NCBI GenBank assembly: GCA_003569125.1 | Contig: BGOG01000020.1 | Coordinates: 1 to 38,986, forward strand | Reading direction: 5' to 3' | Origin: Acidimicrobiaceae bacterium | GTDB taxonomy: Bacteria > Actinomycetota > Acidimicrobiia > Acidimicrobiales > Ilumatobacteraceae | Length of the DNA stretch: 38,986 bases | Shown here: positions 38,883 through 38,986 of the stretch, piece by piece | Numbering within the stretch: the first letter of the stretch is position 1 | How the letters are laid out: every line of letters begins with the position of its first letter | The notes under the pieces: model-generated | What the model was told of the DNA's origin: nothing | Seen by the model: the letters and a program-made list of their open reading frames with translations, nothing else | Database searches by the model: none | Made by a program: the position numbers and the translations under genes

Positions 38883-38986
38883 TTACTTCATCTCTGGCAC
38901 ATCAGTAAGGTCTCTGACTTCCGATGGATCCACACGTTCCAAACGGCCAGTTTGGCTCACTTCGACGACGGTTATCTTGACCATTT
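38883..38986 (-). CDS. Possible 3' end of a gene entering from the right edge
   Basis: On the minus strand a frame open to the window edge reads MVKITVVEVSQTGRLERVDP and then SEVRDLTDVPEMK before TAA at 38883-38885. The codon use looks coding and the product is acidic, but 34 residues allow no family call. The Met at 38984 may be the start of a very small gene or internal to a longer one. Confidence 0.35.
   Translation of the reverse strand, partial: MVKITVVEVSQTGRLERVDPSEVRDLTDVPEMK

Overview
The window looks like a piece of a free-living Actinomycetota chromosome, possibly an Acidimicrobiia-type planktonic lineage. The reasons are the Cgl0159-type barrel proteins, the inositol gene set, the frequent GTG starts, the lipoprotein solute-binding proteins and the fairly balanced base composition. 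The lineage call is inference; no rRNA gene is present. The length (about 39 kb) and the concentration of broken reading frames in the two outer parts (about 1-5.8 kb and 28.5-38.1 kb) suggest lower-quality consensus there. The breaks fall in housekeeping genes (dnaG, a primary-type sigma factor, cysD/N/C), so I read most of them as sequencing indels rather than pseudogenes.

Layout. 1-0.8 kb: a truncated TIGR04372-type glycosyltransferase (minus). 0.95-4.6 kb: terC-family gene, dnaG and a sigma-70 gene (plus). 4.65-8.7 kb (minus): an inositol operon read iolC, Cgl0159-family aldolase-like gene, iolB, Gfo/Idh/MocA dehydrogenase. 8.75-11.6 kb (plus, divergent): two more Gfo/Idh/MocA dehydrogenases and a ChbG/YdjC-type deacetylase. 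11.6-13.5 kb (minus): an MFS sugar-type transporter and a membrane-anchored trypsin-like protease. 13.6-23.2 kb (plus): iolE, a sugar ABC importer (lipoprotein binding protein, an unusually long permease, one ATPase), a second Cgl0159 paralogue, iolD, an SDR dehydrogenase and iolG. 23.25-25.85 kb (minus): xylB and xylA. 25.9-28.1 kb: tRNA-Asn, a copper amine oxidase and a CAU tRNA. 28.2-33.3 kb (plus): a BMP/nucleoside-type ABC importer. 33.3-37.6 kb (minus): cysD, cysN, cysC, a sulfotransferase and mogA, with a CysQ/inositol-monophosphatase-family gene divergent at 37.7-38.5 kb. The last ~475 bp hold no convincing complete gene.

How the genes fit. The core myo-inositol route is nearly complete: IolG oxidises inositol, IolE dehydrates the inosose, IolD opens the ring, IolB isomerises, IolC phosphorylates, and a Cgl0159-type barrel protein probably acts as the aldolase. 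iolA (the semialdehyde dehydrogenase) and any iol regulator are not in the window. The ABC importer inside the iolD/iolG operon is the likely inositol (or inositol-derivative) uptake system; its permease carries about 320 residues of extra membrane sequence and is the most unusual protein here. The sulfate-activation genes with a sulfotransferase and a CysQ-like phosphatase form a coherent PAPS supply, use and recycling module, which points to sulfated surface material or metabolites rather than only to assimilation.
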